From Mitsuaria sp. WAJ17 (GTDB lineage Bacteria; Pseudomonadota; Gammaproteobacteria; Burkholderiales; Burkholderiaceae_C), in assembly GCF_014174515.1 (NCBI RefSeq), contig NZ_JACJUG010000013.1:1-64000 (forward strand): DNA of 64,000 nucleotides. The letters are read 5' to 3'. Position 1 is the first letter of the stretch, and every line of letters starts with the position of its first letter. The position numbers and the translations under genes are program-made. The notes below the pieces were generated by a model that was not told the origin of the DNA, made no database searches, and saw only the letters and a program-made list of their open reading frames with translations. Shown one piece after another: positions 42,742-52,346 of the stretch.

Positions 42742-44303
42742 GATGAACAGGACACCTCGAGATGGGAGGCCCAGTCGGGCGGGAAGTCCGCATCGGACGC
42801 TTGAACCGGTTCGTCGAACGGGCGCTGCAGAACTTTCAGCAGGCGCTCGATTTCGTTGAAATCGCCGGCCTGGGCCTGGCGGATGGCGGTCTCGGCGAGA
42901 TGGTTGCGCAGCACCACGGCCGGGTTGACGGCCTGCATGCGGGGCAGGCGCTCGGCATCGATGCTGCCTTCGCGGGCCAGGCGCTCGCGGTAGCGCAGGG
43001 CCCAGAGGTCGAAGCGCTCGCGGTCCAGGAAGAGATCGCGCAGCGGCCCGCCCTCAGCTTCGGCCATGGCCGGCCAATGGGACAGACGCCGATGGGCGAT
43101 GGTGTAGTCGGTCTGGTGCAGGGCCAGCAGTCGCAGCCAGTCATCGATCAGGGCCTGGTCCTCGGGCTGGGCCTGGGCCAGGCCCAGCTTGGCCCGCATG
43201 CGCGTCAGCATGGCCTGCTGGAAGACCTGACGGTAGGGCTCCAGGGCTTCGCCCAGCAGTTCGGTCACGGCCTCCTCGTCGCCGCCGATCAGGGGCATCA
43301 GCGCCTGGGCCAGGGCATGCAGGTTCCAGAAGGCGACCTGGGGCTGGCGGGCGTAGGCATAGCGGCCCTGGTGGTCGGAGTGGTTGCAAACGTGGGCGGG
43401 GTCGAAACCGTCCAGGAAGCCGAAGGGGCCGTAGTCCAGGGTCAGGCCCAGCAGGGACATGTTGTCGGTGTTCATGACCCCGTGACAGAAGCCGACGCAC
43501 TGCCAGGCGGCCAGCAGCTCGGCGGTCTGGCGCGCGATCTTCTCCAGGAAGGCCACGGGCGGCACCGGGGCCTCCAGGCATTCGGGCGCATGGTGGCTCA
43601 GCAGATGAGCCACCAGCAGGCGAAGCGCCTCATGCTGGCCATGGTGCGCGAAGTGCTCCAGGTGGCCGAAGCGCAAAAAGCTGGGCGCCACGCGGGTCAC
43701 GACGGCGGCGGTCTCGACCGTCTCGCGCTGCACGCCCTGGGGCGAACCGGCGATGCACAGGGCGCGCGTGGTGGGGATGCCCAGCGCGGCCATGGCCTCG
43801 GAGCACAGGAACTCGCGGATGGAGGAGCGCAGCACCGCGCGGCCATCGCCGCGGCGGGAGTAGGGCGTGCGCCCGGCGCCCTTGAGCTGAACCTCCCAGC
43901 GCTGGCCTTCGTGCAGCAGCTCGCCCAGGTGCAGGGCGCGGCCGTCGCCGAGCTGGCCGGCCCAGACGCCGAACTGGTGCCCGCTGTAGACGCTGGCCCA
44001 GGGATCCATGCCTTCCCACAGCGCATTGCCGCTGAAGACCTGCAGGGCTTCCTCGCTGCGCCAATCGGGCGGCAGGCCCAGCAGACGCGCGCAGGGCTCG
44101 CTGTGCGCCACCCAGTGCGCCGCGGCCAGCGGCTCGGGCGGGAGTCGTGTCAGGAAGCCGTCACCCAGGCGGGTGAAGCTGGCTGGATGCCTTACGGGGA
44201 CCTGACCCAGCTGCTCCTGCCAATCCATCGCGGCCATCGCGGTATTGGCAAGGGCCTCGCTGCCCGGGTCCAGAGAGGGGGGCTTGCCCTTGTCGAAAAC
44301 CAT
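42738..44303 (-). CDS. selO: SelO/YdiU protein adenylyltransferase
   Basis: 521 residues from ATG at 44303 (GGAT close upstream); a later ATG at 44237 is possible. Pseudokinase fold with [41 protein letters not shown] split over the nucleotide-binding loop, [24 protein letters not shown] (catalytic segment) and [11 protein letters not shown] near the end. Family members transfer AMP to Ser/Thr/Tyr of target proteins, linked to redox homeostasis. First gene of the minus-strand run. Confidence 0.93.
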   Translation of the reverse strand: MVFDKGKPPSLDPGSEALANTAMAAMDWQEQLGQVPVRHPASFTRLGDGFLTRLPPEPLAAAHWVAHSEPCARLLGLPPDWRSEEALQVFSGNALWEGMDPWASVYSGHQFGVWAGQLGDGRALHLGELLHEGQRWEVQLKGAGRTPYSRRGDGRAVLRSSIREFLCSEAMAALGIPTTRALCIAGSPQGVQRETVETAAVVTRVAPSFLRFGHLEHFAHHGQHEALRLLVAHLLSHHAPECLEAPVPPVAFLEKIARQTAELLAAWQCVGFCHGVMNTDNMSLLGLTLDYGPFGFLDGFDPAHVCNHSDHQGRYAYARQPQVAFWNLHALAQALMPLIGGDEEAVTELLGEALEPYRQVFQQAMLTRMRAKLGLAQAQPEDQALIDDWLRLLALHQTDYTIAHRRLSHWPAMAEAEGGPLRDLFLDRERFDLWALRYRERLAREGSIDAERLPRMQAVNPAVVLRNHLAETAIRQAQAGDFNEIERLLKVLQRPFDEPVQASDADFPPDWASHLEVSCSS

Positions 44304-44410
44304 GAGATCCAGTGTAACGAGAGTGACTAAGCCGCCACGCCGCGCAGGGTTAACATGGTCCGATACGTTCGAGTTCAGCCCCACGCAGGGCAGGAACCAA
44401 GGAGACATTG

Positions 44411-46069
44411 ATGGGCTTGATGGGACAGATGATGTCCATGCCGCTGCTGATCTCTTCGCTGATCCAGCACGCGGCCCGGCACTCGGGTGACACCGAGATC
44501 GTCAGCAAGCGGGTCGAGGGCGACCTGCACCGCTACAACTGGCGCGCGTGCGAGCTGCGCTCCCGCAAGCTGGCCCAGGCGCTGGCCCGGCTGGGGCTGC
44601 AGCCCGGCGACCGCGTCGGCACCCTGGCCTGGAACGGCTACCGGCATCTCGAGATCTACTACGGCAGCTCGGGGTCCCAGCTGGTCTGCCACACCATCAA
44701 TCCGCGTCTCTTTCCCGAACAGATCGCCTGGATCGCGAACGACGCGCAAGACCTGACCCTCTGCTTCGACCTCAACTTCCTGCCCCTGGTCGAGAAGCTG
44801 GCGCCGCAGCTGCCCCACATCCGTCACTACGTGCTGATGACGGACCGCGCCCACATGCCGGCCCAGACCAGCCTGCAAGGCCTGCTGTGCTACGAGGAGC
44901 TGGTGGAGGCCGAGGACGGCCGCTACACCTGGCCCAGCTTCGACGAGAACGCGGCCTCCAGCATCTGCTACACCTCCGGCACCACGGGCCATCCCAAGGG
45001 CGCCGTCTACAGCCACCGCTCCAGCGTGCTGCATGCCTTCGCCTCGGCCCTGCCGGACGCCATGGACTGCTCCTCCAAGGACGTGATCCTGCCCGTGGTG
45101 CCCATGTTCCACGTCAACGCCTGGGGCCTGCCCTACAGCAGCGCCATCGTGGGCGCCAAGCTGGTCTTCCCGGGGCCGCACCTGGACGGCAAGTCGCTCT
45201 ACGAGCTCTTTGAATCGGAGCAGGTGACCTTCAGCGCCGGTGTGCCCACCGTCTGGCTGGGCCTGCTGAACCACGTGGGCAGCAACAAGCTCAAGTTCAG
45301 CAGCTTCAAGCGCACGGTGATCGGCGGCTCAGCCTGCCCGCCGGCCATGCTGCGCACGCTGATGGACGACTACGGCGTCGAGGTCATCCACGCCTGGGGC
45401 ATGACCGAACTGTCGCCCTTGGGCACGCTGTCCAAGCTCACCGCGCGCCAGCTCAAGCTGCCGCAGGAGGAGCAGCGCCGCATCCTGGAGAAGCAGGGCA
45501 AGGTGATCTACGGCATCGACATGGCCGTGATCGACGATGCCGGCGACGCCCAGCCCTGGGACGGCGCCAGCAGCGGCAACCTCGTCGTGCGCGGCCACTG
45601 GGTGATCAACAGCTACTTCGGCCAGAACGAGTCCGCCCTGGTGCCGGTGAAGGAGCAGGGCGTCGATGCGGGCCTGTGGTTCCCCACCGGCGACGTGGCC
45701 ACCATCGATGCCGACGGCTTCATGCAGATCACAGACCGCAGCAAGGACGTGATCAAGTCCGGCGGCGAGTGGATTTCCTCCATCGACCTGGAAAACATCG
45801 CCATGGCCCACCCGGCCGTGCACGAGGCCGCCGCCATTGCCTGCCGCCACCCGAAGTGGGACGAGCGCCCGCTGCTGGTGGTGGTGCGCAAGCCCGGCGC
45901 CAGCCTGAGCCGTGAGGAGATGCTGGCCTTCTACGAGGGCCGCATTGCCAAGTGGCAGATCCCTGACGATGTGGTCTTTGTCGATGAGATCCCGCACACG
46001 GCCACCGGCAAAATCCAGAAGCTCAAGCTGCGCCAGCAGTTTGCCGAGCATCGCCTGTCCGGGGCCTGA
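44411..46069 (+). CDS. Acyl-CoA synthetase (AMP-forming), medium/long-chain type
   Basis: 552 residues. ANL superfamily: phosphate loop [45 protein letters not shown], hinge region [31 protein letters not shown] read in two parts, and the C-terminal catalytic Lys in [12 protein letters not shown]. Similar to the fatty-acid-CoA ligases of the AlkK type. Activates a carboxylic acid to its CoA thioester. The livJ-type gene follows 110 bases later, so uptake and activation may be linked. AAGGAG is about 8 bases upstream. Confidence 0.9.
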   Translation: MGLMGQMMSMPLLISSLIQHAARHSGDTEIVSKRVEGDLHRYNWRACELRSRKLAQALARLGLQPGDRVGTLAWNGYRHLEIYYGSSGSQLVCHTINPRLFPEQIAWIANDAQDLTLCFDLNFLPLVEKLAPQLPHIRHYVLMTDRAHMPAQTSLQGLLCYEELVEAEDGRYTWPSFDENAASSICYTSGTTGHPKGAVYSHRSSVLHAFASALPDAMDCSSKDVILPVVPMFHVNAWGLPYSSAIVGAKLVFPGPHLDGKSLYELFESEQVTFSAGVPTVWLGLLNHVGSNKLKFSSFKRTVIGGSACPPAMLRTLMDDYGVEVIHAWGMTELSPLGTLSKLTARQLKLPQEEQRRILEKQGKVIYGIDMAVIDDAGDAQPWDGASSGNLVVRGHWVINSYFGQNESALVPVKEQGVDAGLWFPTGDVATIDADGFMQITDRSKDVIKSGGEWISSIDLENIAMAHPAVHEAAAIACRHPKWDERPLLVVVRKPGASLSREEMLAFYEGRIAKWQIPDDVVFVDEIPHTATGKIQKLKLRQQFAEHRLSGA

Positions 46070-46179
46070 AGCCTGGCCGGCCACCGCGTTCGCTGAAGCA
46101 GGCCCGGCAGGCGGGTCGGGCCCTGCATGACATGTTGAGACCGAGAACAGGCCCGCCAATGGGCCAGAAGGAGACATCC

Positions 46180-47427
46180 ATGTTGACTGCATCGCGTGAG
46201 TTCAAGCTGCGGCACCTCGCAGCGTCCCTGCTTCTGGCCGGTCTGAGCCTGGGAGCCCAGGCGCAGAAGGGCGAGACGGTGAAGATCGCCTGGATCGATC
46301 CGCTGTCCGGCCTCATGGGCCCGGTGGGCCAGAACCAGGTCAAGAGCTTCCAGTTCTTCGCCGAGAAGTTCAACGCCACGAATCCGGCCGGCGTGAAGTT
46401 CGAGATCATCGCCATCGACAACAAGCTGAGTCCGGCCGAGACGCTCAATGCGCTGAAATCGGCCATCGACCAGGGCGTGCGCTACGTTACCCAGGGCAAT
46501 GGCTCGGGCGCGGCGCTCGCGCTGATCGATGCCATCAACAAGCACAACGAACGCAACCCGGGCAAGGAGGTGCTGTACCTCAACCACTCGGCCGTGGACC
46601 CGGACCTCACCAACAGCAAGTGCAGCTACTGGCACTTCCGCATGGACGCCGACACCTCCATGAAGATGGAGGCCATCACCACCTTCATGAAGGACCAGAC
46701 CGACGTCAAGAAGGTCTTCCTGCTCAACCAGAACTACGCCCACGGCCAGCAGGTAGCCAAGTACGCCAAGGAGATGCTGGCCCGCAAGCGGCCGGACATC
46801 CAGGTCGTCGGCGAGGACCTCCATCCCCTGGCCCAGGTGCGCGACTTCGCGCCCTACGTGGCCAAGATCAAGGCCAGCGGCGCCGACACCGTCATCACCG
46901 GCAACTGGGGTTCAGACCTGACCCTGCTGGTGAAGGCGGCGAACGAGGCCGGCTACACGGGCAAGTTCTTCACCTACTATGCCGGCGTCAGCGGCACGCC
47001 CACGGCCCTGGGCGCGGCTTCGGCCGGGCGGGTCTTCCAGGTGTCCTACAACCACTACAACCTGGGCGGCCAGATGGGCAAGTGGATGGACGAGTACAAA
47101 AAGCGCTTCAATGACGACTTCTACACCGGCAGCGTGATCCACATCTACAGCCTGCTGGGCGAGGCCATGGCCAAGGCCAAGAGCACCGACCCCGTCAAGG
47201 TGGCGGTGGCGCTGGAGGGGCTCACGGTGAAGAGCTTCAACGGCGAGGTGCAGGTGCGCAAGACCGACCACCAGCTGCAGCAGCCGCTGTTCATCTCGGT
47301 GTGGAACAAGGCGGATGCCAAATATCCGTACAGCCCGGAGAACACGGGCTACACGCTGGTGCCGCTGAAGATGTACGACTCGTACGTCTCCTCCACCCCC
47401 ACCTCCTGCCAAATGAAACGCCCCTGA
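46180..47427 (+). CDS. Branched-chain amino acid-type ABC substrate-binding protein
   Basis: 415 residues. AAGGAG 8 bases before the ATG. Signal peptide LAASLLLAGLSLGAQA; leucine-binding-protein fold with VKIAWIDPLSGLMGPVGQNQ, LKSAIDQGVRYVTQGNGSGA, DVKKVFLLNQNYAHGQQVAKYA, DTVITGNWGSDLTLLVKAANE. In beta-proteobacteria such HAAT-family systems carry branched-chain amino acids, but also amides, aromatic or short-chain acids; the neighbouring acyl-CoA synthetase favours an acid. The 179-base gap to the permease holds a large palindromic element. Confidence 0.88.
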   Translation: MLTASREFKLRHLAASLLLAGLSLGAQAQKGETVKIAWIDPLSGLMGPVGQNQVKSFQFFAEKFNATNPAGVKFEIIAIDNKLSPAETLNALKSAIDQGVRYVTQGNGSGAALALIDAINKHNERNPGKEVLYLNHSAVDPDLTNSKCSYWHFRMDADTSMKMEAITTFMKDQTDVKKVFLLNQNYAHGQQVAKYAKEMLARKRPDIQVVGEDLHPLAQVRDFAPYVAKIKASGADTVITGNWGSDLTLLVKAANEAGYTGKFFTYYAGVSGTPTALGAASAGRVFQVSYNHYNLGGQMGKWMDEYKKRFNDDFYTGSVIHIYSLLGEAMAKAKSTDPVKVAVALEGLTVKSFNGEVQVRKTDHQLQQPLFISVWNKADAKYPYSPENTGYTLVPLKMYDSYVSSTPTSCQMKRP

Positions 47428-47435
47428 ATCGGGCT

Positions 47436-47540
47436 GCAGCTGCGGGCTGCGCGGGCCGATCTGGCGCCTGCGGTGCTCGCCGTACGCCTGTACGGCTGTG
47501 CTCCTCAGCGCTACCTCGACCCGCTCGCTGCCGCAGCTGC
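47436..47540. repeat. Long palindromic element between livJ-type and livH-type genes
   Basis: Outer arms GCAGCTGCGG (47436-47445) and CCGCAGCTGC (47531-47540) are perfect inverted repeats 85 bases apart; a central hairpin GCCGTAC-GCCT-GTACGGC spans 47479-47496. GC-rich and non-coding, inside an otherwise tight operon. Confidence 0.6.
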
Positions 47541-47606
47541 ATACTCGATGCCCTGGCGGTGGCACAGGGGCGTGCTTGCTGTCGATGAACACCTGTACGA
47601 GGTGAT

Positions 47607-48623
47607 GTGGACCAACTCCTGATCAACCTGCTCAACGGTCTGGCTTCGGGGCTGCTGCTGTTCATGCTCAGCGCGGGACTGACGCTGATTTTCAGCATGA
47701 TGGGCGTGCTGAACTTCGCGCATGCCAGCTTCTACATGCTGGGCGCCTACGCGGCCTATGTGCTGGCGGGCTGGCTGGGCTTCTGGCCGGCCCTGCTGCT
47801 GGCGCCGCTGGTGGTGGGGCTTCTCGGCGCGCTGTTCGAGCGCACGGCGCTGCGGCGGGTGCACAAGTTCGGTCATGTGCCGGAGCTGCTGATCACCTTC
47901 GGGCTGTCCTATGTGATCCTGGAGCTGGTGCAGCTGGTCTTCGGTCGCACCTCGGTGCCCTTTGCGCCGCCGCCTGCGCTGCAGGGCTCGGCCTTCACCC
48001 TAGTGCAGGCCGTCGGGCAAGACCTGACCCTTGTGTGGGGGGATGCCAGCCCAGCCCAGTGCGCGGCCGCGGCCTGCTCCAAGTTCCCGCTGACCCGCGC
48101 CTTCATGATGGCCGTGGCCCTGGCCATGCTGGTGGCCTTGTGGGCCCTGCTGACGCGCAGCCGCATCGGCCTGGTGATCCAGGCGGCGCTCACCCATCCC
48201 GAGATGGCCGAGGCCCTGGGGCACAACGTGCCACGGGTGCTGATGCTGGTCTTCGGCAGCGGCTGCGCACTGGCGGCGCTGGCGGGCGTCATCGGCGGCA
48301 TCACCTTCGTGACCGAGCCGGCGATGGCGGCCATCGTGGGTTCCATCATCTTCGTGGTGGTGGTGGTGGGCGGCGTGGGATCGCTGGCCGGGGCCTTCGT
48401 GGCTTCTCTGCTGATCGGTCTGATCCAGACCCTGCCGCTGACGGTGGATGCCTCGCTGGCCACGCTGGCGCAGCGCCTGGGGCTGGCCATCACGGCCTCG
48501 ACGCCGGGGTACCCGCTGCTGAAGCTCTCCCTGGCCCAGGTCGCGCCCATCCTGCCTTACCTGCTGATGGTGCTGATCCTGATCTTCCGGCCCAAGGGCC
48601 TCTTTGGCACGCGGGACGACTGA
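47607..48623 (+). CDS. livH: Liv-type ABC permease (LivH)
   Basis: 338 residues, GTG start with GAGG four bases upstream. About eight TM helices; family motifs LLINLLNGLASGLLLFMLSAGL, LNFAHASFYMLGAYAAYV, ALTHPEMAEALGHNVPRV and the EAA-like LIGLIQTLPL. An insert of about 25 residues (~135-160, DLTLVWGDASPAQCAAAACSK) between helices is longer than in E. coli LivH. Forms the inner-membrane channel with LivM. Confidence 0.88.
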   Translation: MDQLLINLLNGLASGLLLFMLSAGLTLIFSMMGVLNFAHASFYMLGAYAAYVLAGWLGFWPALLLAPLVVGLLGALFERTALRRVHKFGHVPELLITFGLSYVILELVQLVFGRTSVPFAPPPALQGSAFTLVQAVGQDLTLVWGDASPAQCAAAACSKFPLTRAFMMAVALAMLVALWALLTRSRIGLVIQAALTHPEMAEALGHNVPRVLMLVFGSGCALAALAGVIGGITFVTEPAMAAIVGSIIFVVVVVGGVGSLAGAFVASLLIGLIQTLPLTVDASLATLAQRLGLAITASTPGYPLLKLSLAQVAPILPYLLMVLILIFRPKGLFGTRDD

Positions 48624-48635
48624 GGGAGCCGGCCG

Positions 48636-49943
48636 ATGAACCATGTGCGCGCCAGCGCGGCGCATTTTCACTTCAAGCCCTGGAACGTCGGCCGCTGGCT
48701 CGTGTGGGGCTTCTACGCCGTGGTCCTGGGCGTGGCGCCCCTGCTGTGGACCAGCAGCCTGGCCCACACCATGTTGTCCCAGATGGGCATCGGCATCATC
48801 GCCTGCCTGGCCTACAACCTGCTGCTGGGGCAGGGCGGCATGCTCAGCTTCGGCCATGCGGTCTACAGCGGCCTGGGCGGGTTCCTGGCCATGCACACGC
48901 TCAACCAGGTCTCGGCCGGGCACCTTGCCCTGCCGGTGAGCCTGGTGCCGCTGGCGGGCGGACTGGCGGGGCTCTTCTTTGCCGCCCTGTTCGGCTACGT
49001 ATCGACCAAGAAGTCCGGCACGCCCTTCGCGATGATCACCCTGGGGCTGGGCGAGCTGATCTGGTCCATGTCCCTGATGCTGCCGGAGTTCTTCGGCGGG
49101 GAGGGCGGGGTCTCGGGCAATCGCGTGGTGGGCAAGCCGGTGCTGGGCATCAGCTTTGGGCCGCAGATCCAGGTCTACTACCTGATCGCGCTGTACTGCT
49201 TCTTCAGCACCGCGGCCCTCTTCGCGCTGACGCGCACGCCCCTGGGGCGCATGCTCAACGCCGTGCGCGACAACCCCGAGCGTGTCGAGTTCATCGGCTA
49301 CGACACCCGCTGGGTGCGCTTCCTGGCCTTCCTGATCTCGGGCTTCTTCGCGGGCATCGCGGGCGGCCTGGGCGCGCTGAACTTCGAGATCGTCACGGCC
49401 GAGGTGGTGGGCGCCGCTCGCTCGGGTGCCTACCTGCTCTTCACCTTCCTGGGCGGCGCCACCTTCTTCTTCGGGCCCATCATCGGCGCGGTGCTGATGG
49501 TGCTGGCCGGCGTGCTGCTGTCCGAGCTGACGCAGGCCTGGCTGCTTTACCTTGGCCTCGTGTTCCTGTTCATGGTGATGTATGCGCCCGGCGGCATTGC
49601 GGCGCTGATCATGATGAACCTGCGCGTGGCGGCCTTCGGCAAGCTCTCGCGCCTGTGGACGGCCTATCTGGCCCTGGCCGGCACCGGGTTGACCGTGCTG
49701 CTGGGTGCCAGCTGCATCGTCGAGATGCTCTACCACCTGCAGCTCAATGCCGCGATGGGGCCGGAGCTGGGCTTCATGGGGGCACGCATCCGCAGCAACT
49801 CGGTGGATGCCTGGGTGGGCGCGGTGCTGGCGATCGTCGTGGGCATCGCGCTCTTCGAGCTGGCACGGCGCCGATTCCGGGCCGAATGGGACCAGACCCA
49901 GGAAGAGATCGAGCAGGACATCAAGCGCCGGGAGAGTCTGTGA
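48636..49943 (+). CDS. livM: Liv-type ABC permease (LivM)
   Basis: 435 residues. Family motifs NLLLGQGGMLSFGHAVYSGLG, LIWSMSLMLPEFFGGEGGVS in successive parts, VRDNPERVEFIGYDTRWVR. After the usual permease core (~350 residues) there is an extra C-terminal part with one or two more TM helices (YLALAGTGLTVLLGASCIVE, GAVLAIVVGIALFELARR) and a charged tail. Overlaps livG by GTGA. Confidence 0.9.
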   Translation: MNHVRASAAHFHFKPWNVGRWLVWGFYAVVLGVAPLLWTSSLAHTMLSQMGIGIIACLAYNLLLGQGGMLSFGHAVYSGLGGFLAMHTLNQVSAGHLALPVSLVPLAGGLAGLFFAALFGYVSTKKSGTPFAMITLGLGELIWSMSLMLPEFFGGEGGVSGNRVVGKPVLGISFGPQIQVYYLIALYCFFSTAALFALTRTPLGRMLNAVRDNPERVEFIGYDTRWVRFLAFLISGFFAGIAGGLGALNFEIVTAEVVGAARSGAYLLFTFLGGATFFFGPIIGAVLMVLAGVLLSELTQAWLLYLGLVFLFMVMYAPGGIAALIMMNLRVAAFGKLSRLWTAYLALAGTGLTVLLGASCIVEMLYHLQLNAAMGPELGFMGARIRSNSVDAWVGAVLAIVVGIALFELARRRFRAEWDQTQEEIEQDIKRRESL

Positions 49944-50740
49944 GCCCAGCTGACATGCGAGGAAGCGCCTATGCGCTGGAACTGCTGGACCTGCGCAAGC
50001 GCTTCGGCCGCAGCGAGATCATCCGCGGCGCGCAGCTGCAGGTGAGGGCGGGCGAGCGCGTGGCGCTGATCGGCCCCAACGGCGCCGGCAAGTCCACGCT
50101 GTTCAACCTGATCAGCGGCCGCTTCGCGCCCACGAGCGGCGAAGTGCGCCTGCATGGCCAGCGCATCGACGGTCTGCCGCCCTACAAGATCAACCGCCAG
50201 GGCCTGGCGCGCAGCTTCCAGGTCTCCAATCTCTTCTCGCGCCTGTCGGTGTTCGAGAACATCCGCTGCGCCCTGTTGTGGTCCATGGGCTACCGCTACA
50301 GCTTCTGGCACTTCCTGGCCGGACTTGACGGGCTCAATGACCGGGTGGAGGAGCTGCTGGAGCAGATCCAGCTGGACAAGCGCCGTGACGTGCTGGCCCT
50401 GAACCTCACCTACGCCGAGGCCCGGGCGCTGGAGATCGGCATGACCATCGCCAGCGGCGCCTCGGTGATCCTGCTGGACGAGCCCACCGCGGGCATGAGC
50501 AAGAGCGAGACCCAGCGTTTCATCCAGCTGATCCGCCAGGTCACCGAGGGCCGCACCCTGCTGACGGTGGAGCACGACATGGGCGTGGTCTTCGGCCTGG
50601 CGGACCGCATCGCGGTGCTGGTTTACGGCGAGGTCATCGCCTTCGACACGCCCGAAGCCGTGCGCGCGGACGCCCGTGTGCAGCAGGCCTATCTGGGATC
50701 GGTGCTGGCCGAGCAGGCCGCAGCGGGAGCGACGGCATGA
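49940..50740 (+). CDS. livG: Liv-type ABC ATPase (LivG)
   Basis: 266 residues, GTG start overlapping the livM stop with GGGAG 6 bases upstream. Walker A GPNGAGKST is canonical; Walker B VILLDEPTAGMS; switch His in TVEHDMG. The signature region reads NLTYAEARALEIG where most LivG have LSYGEQRRLEIA, so the Ser and Gly of the LSGGQ-type loop are replaced. Last codons overlap livF by ATGA. Confidence 0.9.
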   Translation: MSPADMRGSAYALELLDLRKRFGRSEIIRGAQLQVRAGERVALIGPNGAGKSTLFNLISGRFAPTSGEVRLHGQRIDGLPPYKINRQGLARSFQVSNLFSRLSVFENIRCALLWSMGYRYSFWHFLAGLDGLNDRVEELLEQIQLDKRRDVLALNLTYAEARALEIGMTIASGASVILLDEPTAGMSKSETQRFIQLIRQVTEGRTLLTVEHDMGVVFGLADRIAVLVYGEVIAFDTPEAVRADARVQQAYLGSVLAEQAAAGATA

Positions 50741-51456
50741 TGGCTCAGCAGAACGGACGCCGCCTGGTACTCGACAAGGTCCATGCCTTCTATGGCAAGA
50801 GCCACGTTCTGCACGGCGTGGACATGGTGGTGCAGCCCGGTGAGATCGTCGCGCTGCTGGGGCGCAACGGCTCGGGTCGCTCGACCACGGCCAAGACCAT
50901 CATGGGCCTGGTGGACGGGGCGGGCTCGGTGCGCTTCGGCGAGCAGGAGCTGCTGGGCCGCAAGGCCTTCGAGATCGCCCATGCGGGCATCGGCTACGTG
51001 CCGGAGAACCGCGACATCTTTCCCCGCCTCACCGTGCACCAGAACCTGCTGCTGGGACACAAGCGCGGGCAGAAGGCGCCACGATGGAGTTTCGAGGACA
51101 TGTACCGCATGTTCCCCCGCCTGCTGGAGCGCCAGCACACCGAGGCCGGCGTGCTCTCGGGTGGCGAGCAGCAGATGCTGACCCTGTGCCGCACGCTGAT
51201 GGGTGATCCGGACCTCATCCTCATCGACGAGCCCACCGAGGGCCTGGCGCCCATGATCGTGGAGTTGGTGGCCGAGTACCTCAAGGAGCTCAAGCGTCGC
51301 GGCATCGCGGTGCTGCTGATCGAGCAGAAACTGGCTATCGCGCTGGACATCGCCGAGCGCTGCTATGTGATGGGCCACGGCCGCATGGTCTTCGAGGGCA
51401 GCCCGGCCGAGCTGCGGGCCAATGCCTACATCCGAAAGGAGTGGCTGGAGGTCTAG
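50737..51456 (+). CDS. livF: Liv-type ABC ATPase (LivF) with Arg in Walker A
   Basis: 239 residues. Walker A reads GRNGSGRST: codon at 50878-50880 is CGC, so the near-invariant Lys is Arg48. Other motifs are normal: VPENRDIFPRLTVHQNL, signature VLSGGEQQMLTL, Walker B LILIDEPTEGLAP, LLIEQKLAIAL with Gln at the switch-His position typical of LivF. In an LivG-LivF heterodimer this would be one weak and one normal site, or an asymmetric pair in which LivG has the altered signature loop. End of the operon. Confidence 0.9.
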   Translation: MMAQQNGRRLVLDKVHAFYGKSHVLHGVDMVVQPGEIVALLGRNGSGRSTTAKTIMGLVDGAGSVRFGEQELLGRKAFEIAHAGIGYVPENRDIFPRLTVHQNLLLGHKRGQKAPRWSFEDMYRMFPRLLERQHTEAGVLSGGEQQMLTLCRTLMGDPDLILIDEPTEGLAPMIVELVAEYLKELKRRGIAVLLIEQKLAIALDIAERCYVMGHGRMVFEGSPAELRANAYIRKEWLEV

Positions 51457-51530
51457 GGCCCGTTCGCGGGTCTATGTTGTGTGAACGGGTCCCAGCCCCG
51501 GTACTGAGGCTTCCGCACCACAGACCCGCG
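51456..51530 (+). other. Structured intergenic element, two interlocking inverted repeats
   Basis: Arms A: GGGCCCGTTC (51456-51465) with GAACGGG-T-CCC (51483-51493). Arms B: CGCGGGTCT (51465-51473) with AGACCCGCG (51522-51530), perfect 9 bp. The 5' arm of B lies in the loop of A and its 3' arm outside, the order of an H-type pseudoknot or of mutually exclusive helices. Begins at the last base of the livF stop. The remaining bases to 51682 hold no gene. Confidence 0.55.
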
Positions 51531-51559
51531 TGAAGGATGGCCGGCTCCCCCCTGGTGCG

Positions 51560-51574
51560 GGGGCCAGGTCTTGC
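51560..51574 (+). repeat. Dispersed short repeat variant, GGGGCCAGGTCTTGC
   Basis: Shares CCAGGTCTTGC with 20186 and 57785 copies and CAGGTCTTG with 3837 and 18251. In the gap between livF and the 51686 gene. Confidence 0.45.
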
Positions 51575-51685
51575 TTGCCCCTACCTTGAGGATGGTCTGG
51601 GTTCCCAGGCAGAGTTACATTGTTTCCAGCCCGGTGGGGCGGCGCTCACCGGTTGCCTCCGTTCACCACCGGCGCAGGGGGAATG

Positions 51686-52048
51686 ATGGGGAATCAAGCA
51701 ACGATGTCGATGTTGATGGCTGCACTGGGCGGCCTGCTGCTCGGGATACTGGCAACCTGGCTGTGGGCCTGGCAGCGCCAAAAGGTCCAGCAGCATCGCT
51801 TGGCCCAGCTGGACGCCGCGCGCCATCAGCTCGGCCAGCAGAACACGGCCGCACGCCGCCAGATCGAGCAGCTGCAGAAGGAGCTGTCCGAACTGCGCCT
51901 GGCCGATGAGCGGGCCCATCACCGGGTCGTGCATCACGAGCCCCTGCCGCAGAGCGGGGACAGCGTTACGCCCGAGCTCCTGCCCGAAGACGAGCCCGAA
52001 CGCCCCAACGACGGTTTCGCGCCCACGCAGCTGCTGAACCGCGGCTGA
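51686..52048 (+). CDS. Small membrane-anchored coiled-coil protein
   Basis: 120 residues; AGGGGG five bases before the ATG at 51686 (ATG at 51683 is in frame too). One N-terminal TM helix (MLMAALGGLLLGILATWLWAW) then a helical coiled-coil (QHRLAQLDAARHQLGQQN, RRQIEQLQKELSELRLADE) and an acidic tail. Resembles the general design of YhcB/ZapG-like envelope proteins but I cannot assign it to them. Monocistronic. Confidence 0.65.
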   Translation: MGNQATMSMLMAALGGLLLGILATWLWAWQRQKVQQHRLAQLDAARHQLGQQNTAARRQIEQLQKELSELRLADERAHHRVVHHEPLPQSGDSVTPELLPEDEPERPNDGFAPTQLLNRG

Positions 52049-52273
52049 GCGGCAGCCCGGCGGCCTTGCCCGGCACGCAGAGCAGGCTTGAGGCCTGCGG
52101 GCCGCATGGGGCCACGGCGGGCTGAGCGCCGTGGCGGGCGGGCAGGGTCCAGGCGCTTATCGCCTGTTCTTGATGCCGGTTCTTGCCACAGGCTCTTGTG
52201 CGCGGCACGCTCAGGGTTCTCCCCCGTTTGTCGCCGCTGGGACAGGACCGCGTTGCTGGGTCTGCCTAGAATC

Positions 52274-52285
52274 GAACGATCGTTC
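52274..52285. promoter_or_regulatory. Palindromic operator GAACGATCGTTC (site 1)
   Basis: Perfect 12-bp palindrome 61 bases before the fadB-like ATG, directly behind a -10-like TAGAAT (52267-52272). The same palindrome, extended to 14 bp, is found before the 60846 gene. Typical of TetR-family regulators of acyl-CoA metabolism. The rest of the gap from 52049 holds only GC-rich dyads. Confidence 0.7.
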
Positions 52286-52346
52286 TATTTCTGCGGCACG
52301 CCTCGTGACCGCAGCCCTCCCACCGCACAAGGAAGGAAGCCCGCCC

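Noticed and set aside
48035-49940. Open frame running from livH through livM into livG
   Set aside because: Only the part from the GTG at 49940 is LivG; the upstream part is an out-of-frame reading of livH and livM.
51456-51640. 6S RNA
   Set aside because: The stretch with ACCTTGA and GTTACA recalls 6S RNA, but I cannot find the long closing stem or central bubble; left as an unassigned structured element.
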